This document shows, piece after piece, positions 1 to 7,529 of a DNA stretch of 64,000 bases. Source of the stretch: Bdellovibrio reynosensis (GTDB lineage: Bacteria; Bdellovibrionota; Bdellovibrionia; Bdellovibrionales; Bdellovibrionaceae); contig NZ_CP093442.1 of the NCBI RefSeq assembly GCF_022814725.1, forward strand, positions 2,604,001 to 2,668,000, written 5' to 3'. Both the position numbers and the translations under genes were made by a program. Within the stretch, counting starts at the first letter, position 1; every line of letters starts with the position of its first letter. Under the pieces are notes generated by a model. That model was not told the DNA's origin and did no database searches. It was given only the letters and a program-made list of their open reading frames with translations.

Positions 1-1
1 G

Positions 2-49
2 ATTGAACCCAACTATCACTTAGAACAATACGAAATCTTCTTTGTCTAA
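2..49 (+). CDS. C-terminal end of an unidentified protein (cut by window start)
   Basis: Frame 2 is open from the window edge for 15 codons and ends in TAA. The visible tail is IEPNYHLEQYEIFFV. A strong terminator follows within a few bases, which supports this being the true end of a gene. The fragment is too short to assign a function. Confidence 0.6.
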   Translation: MEPNYHLEQYEIFFV

Positions 50-51
50 AG

Positions 52-83
52 AAAAAGCCTTCATAATCATGAAGGCTTTTTTT
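52..83. terminator. Bidirectional intrinsic terminator
   Basis: A perfect 10-bp stem (AAGCCTTCAT, 55-64, with ATGAAGGCTT, 69-78) has a 4-nt loop. A T-run follows on the plus strand and an A-run precedes it, so it can end both the plus-strand gene at 49 and the minus-strand regulator that stops at 85. Confidence 0.92.
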
Positions 84-84
84 A

Positions 85-381
85 TTACTTTTTCTTTGAG
101 CCGTTTTCTTTAAGCTTTACATTTTCTGCGCCGAATTTTTGTCGCAAAGTTTTTTCGACACCTTCAAGGTGCGCTTGCAGAATGACTTCAAATAAAGCTT
201 CTGGATCGATTTTATAAAGCTTAGCGAGGGTTTTAATCACCGGAACAGGTGGTTCAGAAAGTCCTCGTTCCCAATTAGAAATAAATTGAGAAGTATTATA
301 ACCAAGATGAACCGAAACTTCCTTCTGAGAAAGATTTTGCTTTTCTCTGGAGGCTCGTAAGAAGGTACCACATTTATTCAT
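85..381 (-). CDS. XRE-family helix-turn-helix transcriptional regulator
   Basis: A 98-residue protein starting MNKCGTFLRASREK. The first two thirds match a Cro/CI-type HTH: an RASREKQNLSQKEVS helix pair, a recognition segment around YNTSQFISNWERG, then a short helical C-terminus. The reading frame continues upstream to a TTG at 417, but the ATG at 381 has a GGAG motif 8-9 nt before it and begins just before the fold, so I prefer it. The C-terminal tail (about 30 residues, lysine-rich) has no recognised domain. It may act on itself or on the secreted-protein gene at 854, across a long intergenic region. The target is not visible from sequence. Confidence 0.85.
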   Translation of the reverse strand: MNKCGTFLRASREKQNLSQKEVSVHLGYNTSQFISNWERGLSEPPVPVIKTLAKLYKIDPEALFEVILQAHLEGVEKTLRQKFGAENVKLKENGSKKK

Positions 382-853
382 TCCAAAAATCTCCGTGCCA
401 GAAATTGATTTTTGCAAAGAACAAAGCGGGTGTCCACTACAAGGATTTTGTTTAGTCTAAGTAAATTTAAATAAAATTTAGATTAATAATTTAAATTTTG
501 TTTTTGAAAATTGCATTTTTCACGCAAAACAACCGGAGACACTTTTTCGTCTTCAAATCCTAAAACCCGCTCTAGCAAAGGAAACTGTGGGTCTCAGATT
601 TTTTTGAGTGAATAAAGTAAAGTAAATTTCGATGAAAAATCTTGCAGAAAATATCAGTTTAAAATTCAAAGTAAAAAATTTTTTACTAGCGTAGTTCCGG
701 TTAGTTCATCACTGTTCTTGAGGACGCATGGGTGGGAAAAGTCCTGTTTCAAAATGATTAGTAAACAAAAGCAGAGATAAAAATCTGCGTGATGGCCATC
801 ACTTCTAGACAAAACACCAGCGCGAAGCTGCTTTTTAATTCCGATATCATATT
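382..853. other. Long intergenic region between divergent genes
   Basis: About 470 nt with no convincing ORF or RNA gene. It is strongly AT-rich (notably 455-520 and 600-690). It separates the minus-strand XRE regulator from the plus-strand secreted protein, so it should carry both promoters. I could not pick sigma-70 boxes with good spacing. The one clear structure is the palindrome at 789-802. Confidence 0.6.
789..802. promoter_or_regulatory. 14-bp perfect palindrome, possible operator
   Basis: GTGATGGCCATCAC is a perfect dyad about 50 nt upstream of the start at 854 and downstream of a divergently oriented HTH regulator gene. Position and symmetry suit a dimeric repressor site. Regulator and function are inferred only. 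Confidence 0.4.
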
Positions 854-2314
854 ATGCGTATTCTTTTTTATATCTTCATGCTTGTTAGTTTTTCGTTACC
901 CGCTTTAAGCCAAGAGCTGAGCGTGGCTTGTTCTGCTTATTTAGATAAGTGCGAAAAAGTTCCAGAACCCTTAAAGCTCGCAGCAGATACCTGCGCCATC
1001 GAACAAAAAATTTCTGGATGTGAAGAGCTGGCGAAAAACGATCCTGAAACTGCTCCCTACATTCGTAAGTGCGACGCTAAGTCCGTTTGTGATCAGGCTG
1101 CCAATAAATCCATAGATCAACTCAAAGGATGCTTTTCAGGCACGGTTGAAATTGCCAAAGAATTTTGGGATGCCATAGGTTCTATCCCTGAGCTTGCCGG
1201 CAAAGGTGCGGATGCCATCAAAGCCTGTTGGCAAAGTGAAGAGTGTAGATCACGAGTCTACGATCATTCCGTAAAAAATGCGGCTTACACAACTATGTTA
1301 GTGAATCCGATTTTGGCTCCGCTAATTTTAATTTATATGCGCAAAACAAATCAGGTTAGCGATGATGACCTTAAAAAGTTAGCTGACGTTTCTGAAAGTC
1401 TTATTAAAAAAGGTAAAGAGTATATAGAGAAGCAAGGAATGAAGCTTGCTTGCTACGATGCTAAGACCCAGGCAGAGATGGTTTGTTATGGTGTTTTTTC
1501 CGTCGTAAATCCTGCAGGAGCAGCAGGGATCTTAGCCAAGACCCCAAAGCTAGCAAAGATCATCAAAGCAGCTGGCAGTTCAACTGGAAAGGCTTCAGAA
1601 GCCACAGTGGATTTGGCAAGGGCAGCAAAACTGACCAATGCAGAGCGAGTTGTCGAAGCGGAAAAGATCACAGGTCGCAAACTGACTCCTGATCAAGAAG
1701 CTGCTTTAATCAAAGCCCACGAAGTCGCAAAAGACACCGGCCGAGGATATGGAAGTTATTCTGCTGCAGACCTTAAAGAGAAATCGGAAATTCTTCGCGC
1801 CGCTGGCTTCAGTGACCAGGAAAGAGATCAGCTTTTACGGCAAGGGATCGCCGGAATGTATAGCAATGCCCAACAAGCCCACGTCTATGCAAACACCGCA
1901 CGCCTTCAGGCCGATAAATTGCGCGTGGCGGGTAAGATTGATGAATCTACTGCCAGTTATAGAAACGCTGCTGATTCATATGAAGTTTATATAAAAGATG
2001 CAAAAGTCCAAAAATCAGAGCGCGATTATTTAGTAGGTGCTGGCTTGAACGCCCACGCCGGTCGTTATGACAAGGCAGCGGACTATTATTTAGCCAGCAA
2101 AAACTCGATTTCTCGGTCCGATCAAAAGGCTGAAGCAGTTTTTGAAGCACTAAGACGAGAAAAAGACGAGCTTCGTGTCATAGCCGCTAAAAATCCAGAA
2201 AACCGAGGCGCTAAAAAGGCTTACGACGATCACCGAAAAATGATTGAGGCCGTTGTTAATCATCCACAGTTTAAACTTGGGGATTCTTGGCGCGCCGAAC
2301 TTTTAAAGCCCTAA
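854..2314 (+). CDS. Secreted helical protein of unknown function
   Basis: 486 residues. A signal peptide (MRILFYIFMLVSFSLPALSQ, cleavage near residue 20) is followed by a cysteine-rich segment (about 25-140) with at least eight cysteines, which suggests disulfides in the periplasm or outside. A hydrophobic stretch near 150-165 (TTMLVNPILAPLILIYM) may be a membrane hairpin. The middle carries an ERVVEAEKITGRKLTPDQEAALIKAH-like helical segment, of a kind I associate with large uncharacterised Bdellovibrio secreted proteins. The last 150 residues are alpha-helical and TPR-like (AGKIDESTASYRNAADSY and AGRYDKAADYYLASKN). No catalytic motif is recognised. It stands alone, with no close operon partner, and has no strong ribosome binding site. 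Role in prey interaction is possible but unproven. Confidence 0.75.
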   Translation: MRILFYIFMLVSFSLPALSQELSVACSAYLDKCEKVPEPLKLAADTCAIEQKISGCEELAKNDPETAPYIRKCDAKSVCDQAANKSIDQLKGCFSGTVEIAKEFWDAIGSIPELAGKGADAIKACWQSEECRSRVYDHSVKNAAYTTMLVNPILAPLILIYMRKTNQVSDDDLKKLADVSESLIKKGKEYIEKQGMKLACYDAKTQAEMVCYGVFSVVNPAGAAGILAKTPKLAKIIKAAGSSTGKASEATVDLARAAKLTNAERVVEAEKITGRKLTPDQEAALIKAHEVAKDTGRGYGSYSAADLKEKSEILRAAGFSDQERDQLLRQGIAGMYSNAQQAHVYANTARLQADKLRVAGKIDESTASYRNAADSYEVYIKDAKVQKSERDYLVGAGLNAHAGRYDKAADYYLASKNSISRSDQKAEAVFEALRREKDELRVIAAKNPENRGAKKAYDDHRKMIEAVVNHPQFKLGDSWRAELLKP

Positions 2315-2359
2315 ATAGTACTTAAGTAGTTGTTATTATGAGGCTTATTGCCAACCCTG

Positions 2360-2402
2360 GACCTCCTTGAAATTCTGCAAAATTATTTGCATTTGGGGGG
2401 TC
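2360..2402 (+). promoter_or_regulatory. Nested hairpin upstream of rplU
   Basis: Outer arms GACCTCC (2360-2366) and GGGGGTC (2396-2402) pair with one G-T pair. Inside them lies a perfect TGCAAA/TTTGCA stem (2376-2381 with 2386-2391). No clean T-run follows, so it is a poor terminator. It lies before the likely rplU promoter and may belong to the 3' end of the preceding gene. Confidence 0.4.
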
Positions 2403-2457
2403 TTAAGGCTAACCTCTCTTTTCCCTGAAAAAGCTGAAAAAAATAGCACGTAATAGG

Positions 2458-2487
2458 TTGACAAAGCCTATCGCAAGGTGGCATTTA
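2458..2487 (+). promoter_or_regulatory. Candidate sigma-70 promoter of rplU-rpmA
   Basis: A consensus TTGACA (2458-2463) is followed after 18 nt by an extended -10-like TGG-CATTTA (2479-2487). The -10 match is weak. It lies about 35 nt before the rplU start. Confidence 0.4.
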
Positions 2488-2521
2488 CCATTGGCTTAAT
2501 TCGGGTAGCTGGAGGTATTAA

Positions 2522-3079
2522 ATGTACGCGATTATTCGTACAGGCGGTAAGCAATATAAAGTTCAAGCTGGTGATGTTCTTCAAGTCGATAAGCTTGAGC
2601 AAGCACTTGGCGCAGAGTTTGAAATCAACGACGTATTGATGGTTGGTGGCGAGTCCACTTCTGTTGGTCAACCTCTTGTTAAAGGTGCGAAAGTAACTGT
2701 TGTAGTTACAAAACAAGCTAAAACAAGAAAAGAAATCGTCTTCAAAAAGAAGCGTCGTCAAGGTTACAGAAAGTTCGCAACTCACAAACAAGAGTTCACA
2801 GAGCTTTTCGTTAAAGCAATTTCCTTCGATGGAAAAACTGCTAAATCTGATGATTCTGCTAAAGTAGTAGACGTAGCAGCAGTTCGTGCTGAAAAAGCAC
2901 AAGCTCGCGTAGCAGCTCGTAAAGAGCGCGCAGCGAACAAAGGAACTGCAGAAGTTGTTAAAAAAGCGGCTAAAAAAGTAGCGAAAAAGAAAGTTGCAAA
3001 AAAAGCAGTTAAAAAGACTGCGAAAAAAGCAACTGGCGCTAAGAAAAAAGCAGCTAAAAAAACTTCTAAGAAAGCATAA
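2522..3079 (+). CDS. rplU: Large ribosomal subunit protein bL21, with lysine-rich tail
   Basis: Residues 1-103 are classic bL21 (MYAIIRTGGKQYKVQAGD start, then KKKRRQGYRKFATHKQ near 76-90), which binds 23S rRNA in the large subunit. The protein is 185 residues against the usual 103 or so. The extra 80 residues are an alanine/lysine tail (KKAAKKVAKKKVAKKAVKK style) like eukaryotic H1 tails. A strong GGAGG lies 6 nt before the ATG. It is followed by rpmA after 30 nt, the universal rplU-rpmA pair. The tail probably adds nonspecific RNA or DNA binding; this is inference. The same KATKK style appears in the 36-residue gene at 34429. Confidence 0.97.
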   Translation: MYAIIRTGGKQYKVQAGDVLQVDKLEQALGAEFEINDVLMVGGESTSVGQPLVKGAKVTVVVTKQAKTRKEIVFKKKRRQGYRKFATHKQEFTELFVKAISFDGKTAKSDDSAKVVDVAAVRAEKAQARVAARKERAANKGTAEVVKKAAKKVAKKKVAKKAVKKTAKKATGAKKKAAKKTSKKA

Positions 3080-3109
3080 TTTTTAAATTTCTTCTAAGAG
3101 AGGTTAGTC

Positions 3110-3370
3110 ATGGCAAGTAAGAAGGCCGGTGGTAGTACAAAGAATGGTCGTGATTCACAGAGTAAACGCTTAGGCGTGAAACGCTTCGGTGGTGAAAAAG
3201 TTCTTGCGGGAACAATCATCGTTCGTCAACGTGGAACAAAATTCCACCTTGGTAACAACGTTAAAATGGGTCGTGACTTCACGATCTACTCTGTAATTGA
3301 TGGTCTAGTTAAGTTTGAACGTTTCTCTAAAGAGCGTTTCAAAGTTAGCGTTTATCCTAAAGCTGTTTAA
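3110..3370 (+). CDS. rpmA: Large ribosomal subunit protein bL27
   Basis: 86 residues, normal length. The N-terminus [20 protein letters not shown] and the downstream [25 protein letters not shown] are the diagnostic bL27 blocks. The flexible N-terminus reaches the peptidyl-transferase centre. No cleavable N-terminal extension of the Firmicutes type is present. It has an AGAGAGG ribosome binding site. It is co-transcribed with rplU and ended by the strong terminator at 3412. Confidence 0.98.
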   Translation: MASKKAGGSTKNGRDSQSKRLGVKRFGGEKVLAGTIIVRQRGTKFHLGNNVKMGRDFTIYSVIDGLVKFERFSKERFKVSVYPKAV

Positions 3371-3411
3371 TCAGTTTTTTAGATAAGCACTAAGACATTT
3401 TTTCAATACAT

Positions 3412-3442
3412 AAAAAGGAGCCAGTCTTGGCTCCTTTTTTTT
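3412..3442 (+). terminator. Intrinsic terminator after rpmA
   Basis: A perfect 12-bp stem (3412-3423 with 3428-3439, core GGAGCCA/TGGCTCC) has a GTCT loop and eight T residues. It ends only 16 nt before the obgE start codon. Confidence 0.95.
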
Positions 3443-3458
3443 GTTATAAAGTGCTGTT

Positions 3459-4490
3459 ATGAAATTCATTGATGAAGTCAAAATCACTTTAGCTTCTGGT
3501 CGCGGTGGCCCAGGCTGTGTAAGTTTTCGCCGCGAATCTATGCAAGCCCGTGGCGGTCCTGATGGCGGTAACGGTGGTAAAGGTGGGGATGTTATCATCC
3601 GCACATCTCGTCACATCAACTCCCTAGTCGATCTAAGACAAAACAAAAGATACGCTGCTCAAAGTGGTCGTATGGGTGAAGGTCGTCAGAAATCCGGTAT
3701 GGATGGCGAAGACTTCGTACTTATCGTTCCTGAAGGCACTGTTATTCGTAATATGGATGGTGAAATCATCGTCGATATGACGGGCATTTCCGAATACACA
3801 CTTTTAAAAGGTGGCCGTGGCGGAAAAGGAAATGAATTTTTCAAAAACAGTATCAATCAAGCTCCGGAACACGCGCAGCCAGGTGAAGACAACGAAGAAA
3901 TCGAAGTTAAGCTAGAGCTTAAACTTATCGCTGACGTCGGCATCATTGGTTTTCCGAACGCTGGCAAATCAACTTTGGTTTCCCGTATTTCAGCGGCTCG
4001 TCCAAAAATCGCGGATTATCCATTCACAACTTTAACTCCAAATCTTGGTGTGGTTAAAGCGGGTGATTATACTTCATTCGTCGTTGCAGATATTCCGGGT
4101 CTTGTTAAAGGTGCTCACGAAGGTGTTGGTTTAGGAATTCAGTTCTTAAAACACATCGAGCGCACTCGCTTATTCATTCACTTAGTTGATGCTTCAGGAT
4201 TATCAGGCCGTGAGCCACTAGATGATTTCATGGACATTAACAATGAACTAAAAATGTACGACGAAAATAATCAGGACAAAGAAGGGTTTTTCCCTCTAGC
4301 AACACGTCCACAATTTGTCGTTCTTAATAAAATTGACACTTTAAGTGACAATCAGCTCTCTAAACTCAAAAATAAATTCAAAGACGTTACTGGCAGCGAA
4401 CCTTATGCGATTTCTGCAGTAACTGGTAAGAACATTAAAGAGTTCGTCCAAGAGTTAGCTCGTCAAATCTTGAAAGAGGAAGAACAATGA
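3459..4490 (+). CDS. obgE: GTPase ObgE/CgtA, ribosome assembly factor
   Basis: 343 residues. The glycine-rich Obg fold is at 1-158 (GRGGPGCVSFRRE, GGPDGGNGGKGGDV). The G domain carries G1 GFPNAGKS (164-171), G3 DIPG (211-214), G4 NKID (290-293) and G5 SAV near 320. Family role: late 50S assembly and stringent control. It lacks the long acidic C-terminal tail of E. coli ObgE (390 residues). The start is fixed by the conserved MKFIDE. No strong ribosome binding site is visible and the start sits 16 nt after the rpmA terminator. It overlaps nadD-rsfS by 4 nt (ATGA), so translation is coupled. Confidence 0.97.
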   Translation: MKFIDEVKITLASGRGGPGCVSFRRESMQARGGPDGGNGGKGGDVIIRTSRHINSLVDLRQNKRYAAQSGRMGEGRQKSGMDGEDFVLIVPEGTVIRNMDGEIIVDMTGISEYTLLKGGRGGKGNEFFKNSINQAPEHAQPGEDNEEIEVKLELKLIADVGIIGFPNAGKSTLVSRISAARPKIADYPFTTLTPNLGVVKAGDYTSFVVADIPGLVKGAHEGVGLGIQFLKHIERTRLFIHLVDASGLSGREPLDDFMDINNELKMYDENNQDKEGFFPLATRPQFVVLNKIDTLSDNQLSKLKNKFKDVTGSEPYAISAVTGKNIKEFVQELARQILKEEEQ

Positions 4491-5518
4491 AAATAGGTAT
4501 CTTTGGTGGAAGCTTCAATCCTCCTCACATGGGCCACCTTAATGCAATCCAAACGGTTGCAAAAAAAGCGGGACTTGGAAAAGTTCACGTAGTTCCAGCG
4601 GCACAAAATCCATTGAAAACTCCTGTAGAGGGACCGTCGCCAGAGCAGCGTTTAGAGCTGACTCGCATGGCTTTTGAACAATACGGCGATCTTTACTTTG
4701 TTGATGATCAAGAGATGAAACGTGGCGGGATGAGTTACACCATCGACACGGTTTTGAATCTTCGCAAAACATACGATGCTGCTGATTTATACTTAGTAGT
4801 AGGCGCTGATAAGTTTGAAGAGCTTTCTCAGTGGAAAGACTATCAAAAACTTTTGGCTGAAACGAATTTGGTTGTTACGACTCGTCCTGGTTATGACACT
4901 CCAGAATCTTTGGAAGAAATGCCGGGATACCTAAAGCCAATGGTCGCCGACTTTGATTTTAACTTTATCGAGTTAAACACTGGCAGAAATATTCAATTCA
5001 TCACTTTGCGTGATATCGAAATTTCTTCTAGCGAAGTTCGTAAATCTTTGCGCAACGGCAAGCCAGTGGAAAAATATCTTCCACTAGCTGTAGAAACTTA
5101 CATTAAAGAACATAAATTATACCGTAACATCGGTCATCGAATTGGTGATTTCCAAAAGTTCACTGCGTTCTGTGCTGATGTTTTGTTCTCTAAAAAAGGT
5201 ATCAACGTACGTGGCTTTGACTTAACTAAAGTTTCAGCACCTAGCGAATACACTTTGATCGCATCTGGTACTTCAACTCGTCACGCTGCCGCGATGGCTG
5301 AAAACATCGTGCAAGCAGTGAAAGAAGAATACAACGTACATCCACAAAGTGTGGAAGGTATCGACGAAGGCCGTTGGGTTCTAGTGGATTACGGTCCACT
5401 TATCATTCACCTTTTCTATGACTTCGTAAGACAAGAATACAATCTTGAAGGTCTTTGGAGAGACGGAAAAGATTTGGGTCTAAAAGATCCATACGTTGGT
5501 AAGCCAGGGGCTCAATAG
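4487..5518 (+). CDS. nadD: Fused NadD-RsfS: nicotinate-nucleotide adenylyltransferase plus ribosomal silencing factor
   Basis: One uninterrupted 343-residue frame holds two complete proteins. Residues 1-211 are NadD, which makes deamido-NAD from nicotinate mononucleotide and ATP: GGSFNPPHMGH (7-17) is the nucleotidyltransferase motif and ISSSEVRKS (179-187) the second ATP motif. Residues about 222-335 are RsfS (Iojap/DUF143), which binds uL14 and blocks subunit joining: ASGTSTRH (259-266) and WVLVDYGPLIIHLF (297-310), then YNLEGLW. The usual genes are separate neighbours (nadD then rsfS); here the stop between them is gone. It sits between obgE (4-nt overlap) and rlmH (2-nt gap), which is the normal neighbourhood. 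Confidence 0.93.
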   Translation: MKIGIFGGSFNPPHMGHLNAIQTVAKKAGLGKVHVVPAAQNPLKTPVEGPSPEQRLELTRMAFEQYGDLYFVDDQEMKRGGMSYTIDTVLNLRKTYDAADLYLVVGADKFEELSQWKDYQKLLAETNLVVTTRPGYDTPESLEEMPGYLKPMVADFDFNFIELNTGRNIQFITLRDIEISSSEVRKSLRNGKPVEKYLPLAVETYIKEHKLYRNIGHRIGDFQKFTAFCADVLFSKKGINVRGFDLTKVSAPSEYTLIASGTSTRHAAAMAENIVQAVKEEYNVHPQSVEGIDEGRWVLVDYGPLIIHLFYDFVRQEYNLEGLWRDGKDLGLKDPYVGKPGAQ

Positions 5519-5520
5519 TC

Positions 5521-5991
5521 ATGAAATTCATTTTGTACAATCTCGCCACAGCCAAGGAAGACTGGGCCGATGAAGTGAGCGAGTTGTACAAAAAGAAGAT
5601 CTCGTTTTTTATTCCGTTTGATATCCAAGTTCTGAAAGCAAAAAAGTCAGCTCGCGAAGACGCTGACTTTAAACGCAATGAAGAGTCTGAATTAATTCTT
5701 AAAAATCTAAACAGTGATGATTACGTCGTGCTTTTTGACGAGCGTGGTTCTGCATTTGATTCTATTCAGTTTTCTAAAAAGATCGAAAATATTCTGGGAA
5801 GCTCTAAGAAGCGCTGTATTTTTATTATTGGTGGCGCTTTTGGGGTGAACGAAGAAGTTCGTAAAAGAGCAGATCTGAAGGTTTCACTATCACCCATGGT
5901 GATGAATCATCTGATGGCCCAGGCAATGTGCTTAGAGCAAATTTACCGGGCCTTTACGATTATCAAAAAAATTCCCTATCACAATATCTAG
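5521..5991 (+). CDS. rlmH: 23S rRNA pseudouridine-1915 N3-methyltransferase (SPOUT)
   Basis: 156 residues, typical length. The SPOUT SAM-binding knot shows IIGGAFGVNEEVRKRA (about 100-115), followed by the invariant C-terminal LEQIYRAFTIIKKIPYHN. It modifies helix 69 of 23S rRNA in the assembled ribosome. It is the last gene of the obgE operon and starts 2 nt after the nadD-rsfS stop. Its TAG stop interlocks with the TAG of the convergent gene at the palindrome CTAG (5988-5991). Confidence 0.97.
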   Translation: MKFILYNLATAKEDWADEVSELYKKKISFFIPFDIQVLKAKKSAREDADFKRNEESELILKNLNSDDYVVLFDERGSAFDSIQFSKKIENILGSSKKRCIFIIGGAFGVNEEVRKRADLKVSLSPMVMNHLMAQAMCLEQIYRAFTIIKKIPYHNI

Positions 5992-6794
5992 TTCATTAAC
6001 CATGGTGGGAATGCGCCAAGTTCCGCTTGGGGATCTCGTTTTAATTCAATAAGGCGTTCCCATTCATAATCCAAATAAGGCTCCTGCATTTCCAAGGCTT
6101 TTTCTAAAGAAATAGCCTGTATATCTTTACAGTCATCTCTCGGATCAACTGTGTCAGGATGGCAAAGTGAGAAATCAAAACGTTTTTTATCTCCACCCAT
6201 CAAGTGATTCCATTCAGCTAACTTTAATGGACGTGCAGGTTCAATGGCAGGATCTAAAACGTAAGCTTCATCCCCAACACGATAAGTGACAGCAACATGA
6301 TACCACCAGCTAATATCACCATAGCGGGCATTTTTAGAGGAAACCCATAGATCACCGAAGATAAAGATTTTCTTGGGGGCCGGAAGGTGAGCGTCTACCA
6401 GACGAGTTTTCATTAGTTCAGCTCGGGCAAAACATCCGTCATCTGGATACAGCCAAGTAGAGCGGCGTGGGAAGTCAGAGTTCTTATTAATGAACCGTTC
6501 ATCACGAAGGATCTTGAACTGATTTTCTAGATCTGCGTAGGATCCTAGGTCAGGAATTTCCTTAATTTTCAATTTTTTTAGCGGAACCTTCACGTCCCAC
6601 ACATTGTTAGAAGAGCCAATGTAGGGTTCTTCTGGGGATTGAAAAGGGCCCATCGGTTGATTGAATTTTAACGACATGTTGCGAAGGTGGGCTACCTTGT
6701 AAGTCTCTCCACGGTTTCGTTTTGCTGAGATGCCGACAGCAAAAACTGTTGAAGAAAATAATGAAACCAAAAGAATCAGACTTAATTTTTTCAT
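5988..6794 (-). CDS. Secreted protein-glutaminase-like enzyme (putative protein deamidase)
   Basis: With the ATG at 6794 the protein is 268 residues and opens with a signal peptide (MKKLSLILLVSLFSSTVFA). The frame is open further upstream to 6863, but that part is not signal-like. The core has the C-H-D layout of protein-glutamine deamidases: Cys121 in DDGCFARAELM, His166 in SWWYHVAV and Asp181 in YVLDPAI. Known enzymes of this type deamidate glutamine side chains in folded proteins. The family match is from motif recall, not a search. As a secreted enzyme in a predator it could act on prey proteins, but this is inference. It is transcribed towards rlmH with a 4-nt interlock of stop codons and has no operon partner. 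Confidence 0.7.
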   Translation of the reverse strand: MKKLSLILLVSLFSSTVFAVGISAKRNRGETYKVAHLRNMSLKFNQPMGPFQSPEEPYIGSSNNVWDVKVPLKKLKIKEIPDLGSYADLENQFKILRDERFINKNSDFPRRSTWLYPDDGCFARAELMKTRLVDAHLPAPKKIFIFGDLWVSSKNARYGDISWWYHVAVTYRVGDEAYVLDPAIEPARPLKLAEWNHLMGGDKKRFDFSLCHPDTVDPRDDCKDIQAISLEKALEMQEPYLDYEWERLIELKRDPQAELGAFPPWLMN

Positions 6795-6853
6795 AACGAA
6801 AGTTTTAGGACTGGCGATGGGCAGTGTCAAAGATTTTGCATGGTCTATCGGAC

Positions 6854-7522
6854 ATGAAATCATTTAAGCAATTTTTACTTAAACACCTTTCATGCTGTCT
6901 GAATTGCGGATCACTTCTTGTGGCGCGCGGAGCTTACTGCGAGGCCTGTGATTTTGCTTTAATTCCTTTGCGAACGAAGGGTGCCCTTTATGAAGCGCCA
7001 TTAAAAATCCAGGCATATTACTTCTGGAACCCGGGGCAAAGTGATTCCTTATCTCGCTTATTTATAAATTTAAAAGGCGGAAAGGCTAAAGACCTTTGGC
7101 GGTTTTATGCGGCTCGATTTATCAGTCAGGTCCTGCCAAGCCTTCCCGCAGGAAGGCCCCTTTACATCGTGCCAGCTCCATCCCGGGTAAGGGGAAAAAA
7201 GGACCACGCTTACTTATGGGCGGAAGCCTTGGCCGAGGCAAGTGGCGGGGTTTTGGTGCCTTGCTTGGTGAAGGCATCTTATTCCCATCAGCGCTTCGGG
7301 GACAGGGGTGAGCGCGCTTTGATAGAGATGAAGCTTGATGAAATTTATACACAGACTGTCGACTTATCAGACAGGGCGCTATGGATTTTTGCTGACGATA
7401 TCCTAACTACGGGCTCTACAGCGAGGGCGGCTCACAAAGCTTTGGGCCACCCTGCAAATTTTGAAGTTTGGGTACTGGCCCAAAGGGGCCTCTCTTGCGG
7501 AGCGTCCAGGACTCTGTTATAA
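6854..7522 (+). CDS. ComF family protein (phosphoribosyltransferase-like)
   Basis: 222 residues from the ATG at 6854; a GTG at 6824 would add ten residues and cannot be excluded. The N-terminus carries a zinc-ribbon-like cysteine set (CLNCG then CEAC). The C-terminus has the PRPP-binding loop FADDILTTGSTARAA, typical of ComFC/GntX proteins linked to DNA uptake and repair. FGDRGERA-like basic residues precede it, where the family has its Q-x-x-L-x-R region. It is divergent from the glutaminase-like gene, with at most 59 nt between starts. Its 3' end lies 7 nt before the next gene, so it may be co-transcribed with lolA. Confidence 0.85.
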   Translation: MKSFKQFLLKHLSCCLNCGSLLVARGAYCEACDFALIPLRTKGALYEAPLKIQAYYFWNPGQSDSLSRLFINLKGGKAKDLWRFYAARFISQVLPSLPAGRPLYIVPAPSRVRGKKDHAYLWAEALAEASGGVLVPCLVKASYSHQRFGDRGERALIEMKLDEIYTQTVDLSDRALWIFADDILTTGSTARAAHKALGHPANFEVWVLAQRGLSCGASRTLL

Positions 7523-7529
7523 CGGCCGA

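Noticed and set aside
2468-2902. 144-codon minus-strand ORF across rplU
   Set aside because: Complement of the ribosomal protein gene; no promoter or ribosome binding site and low-complexity residues.
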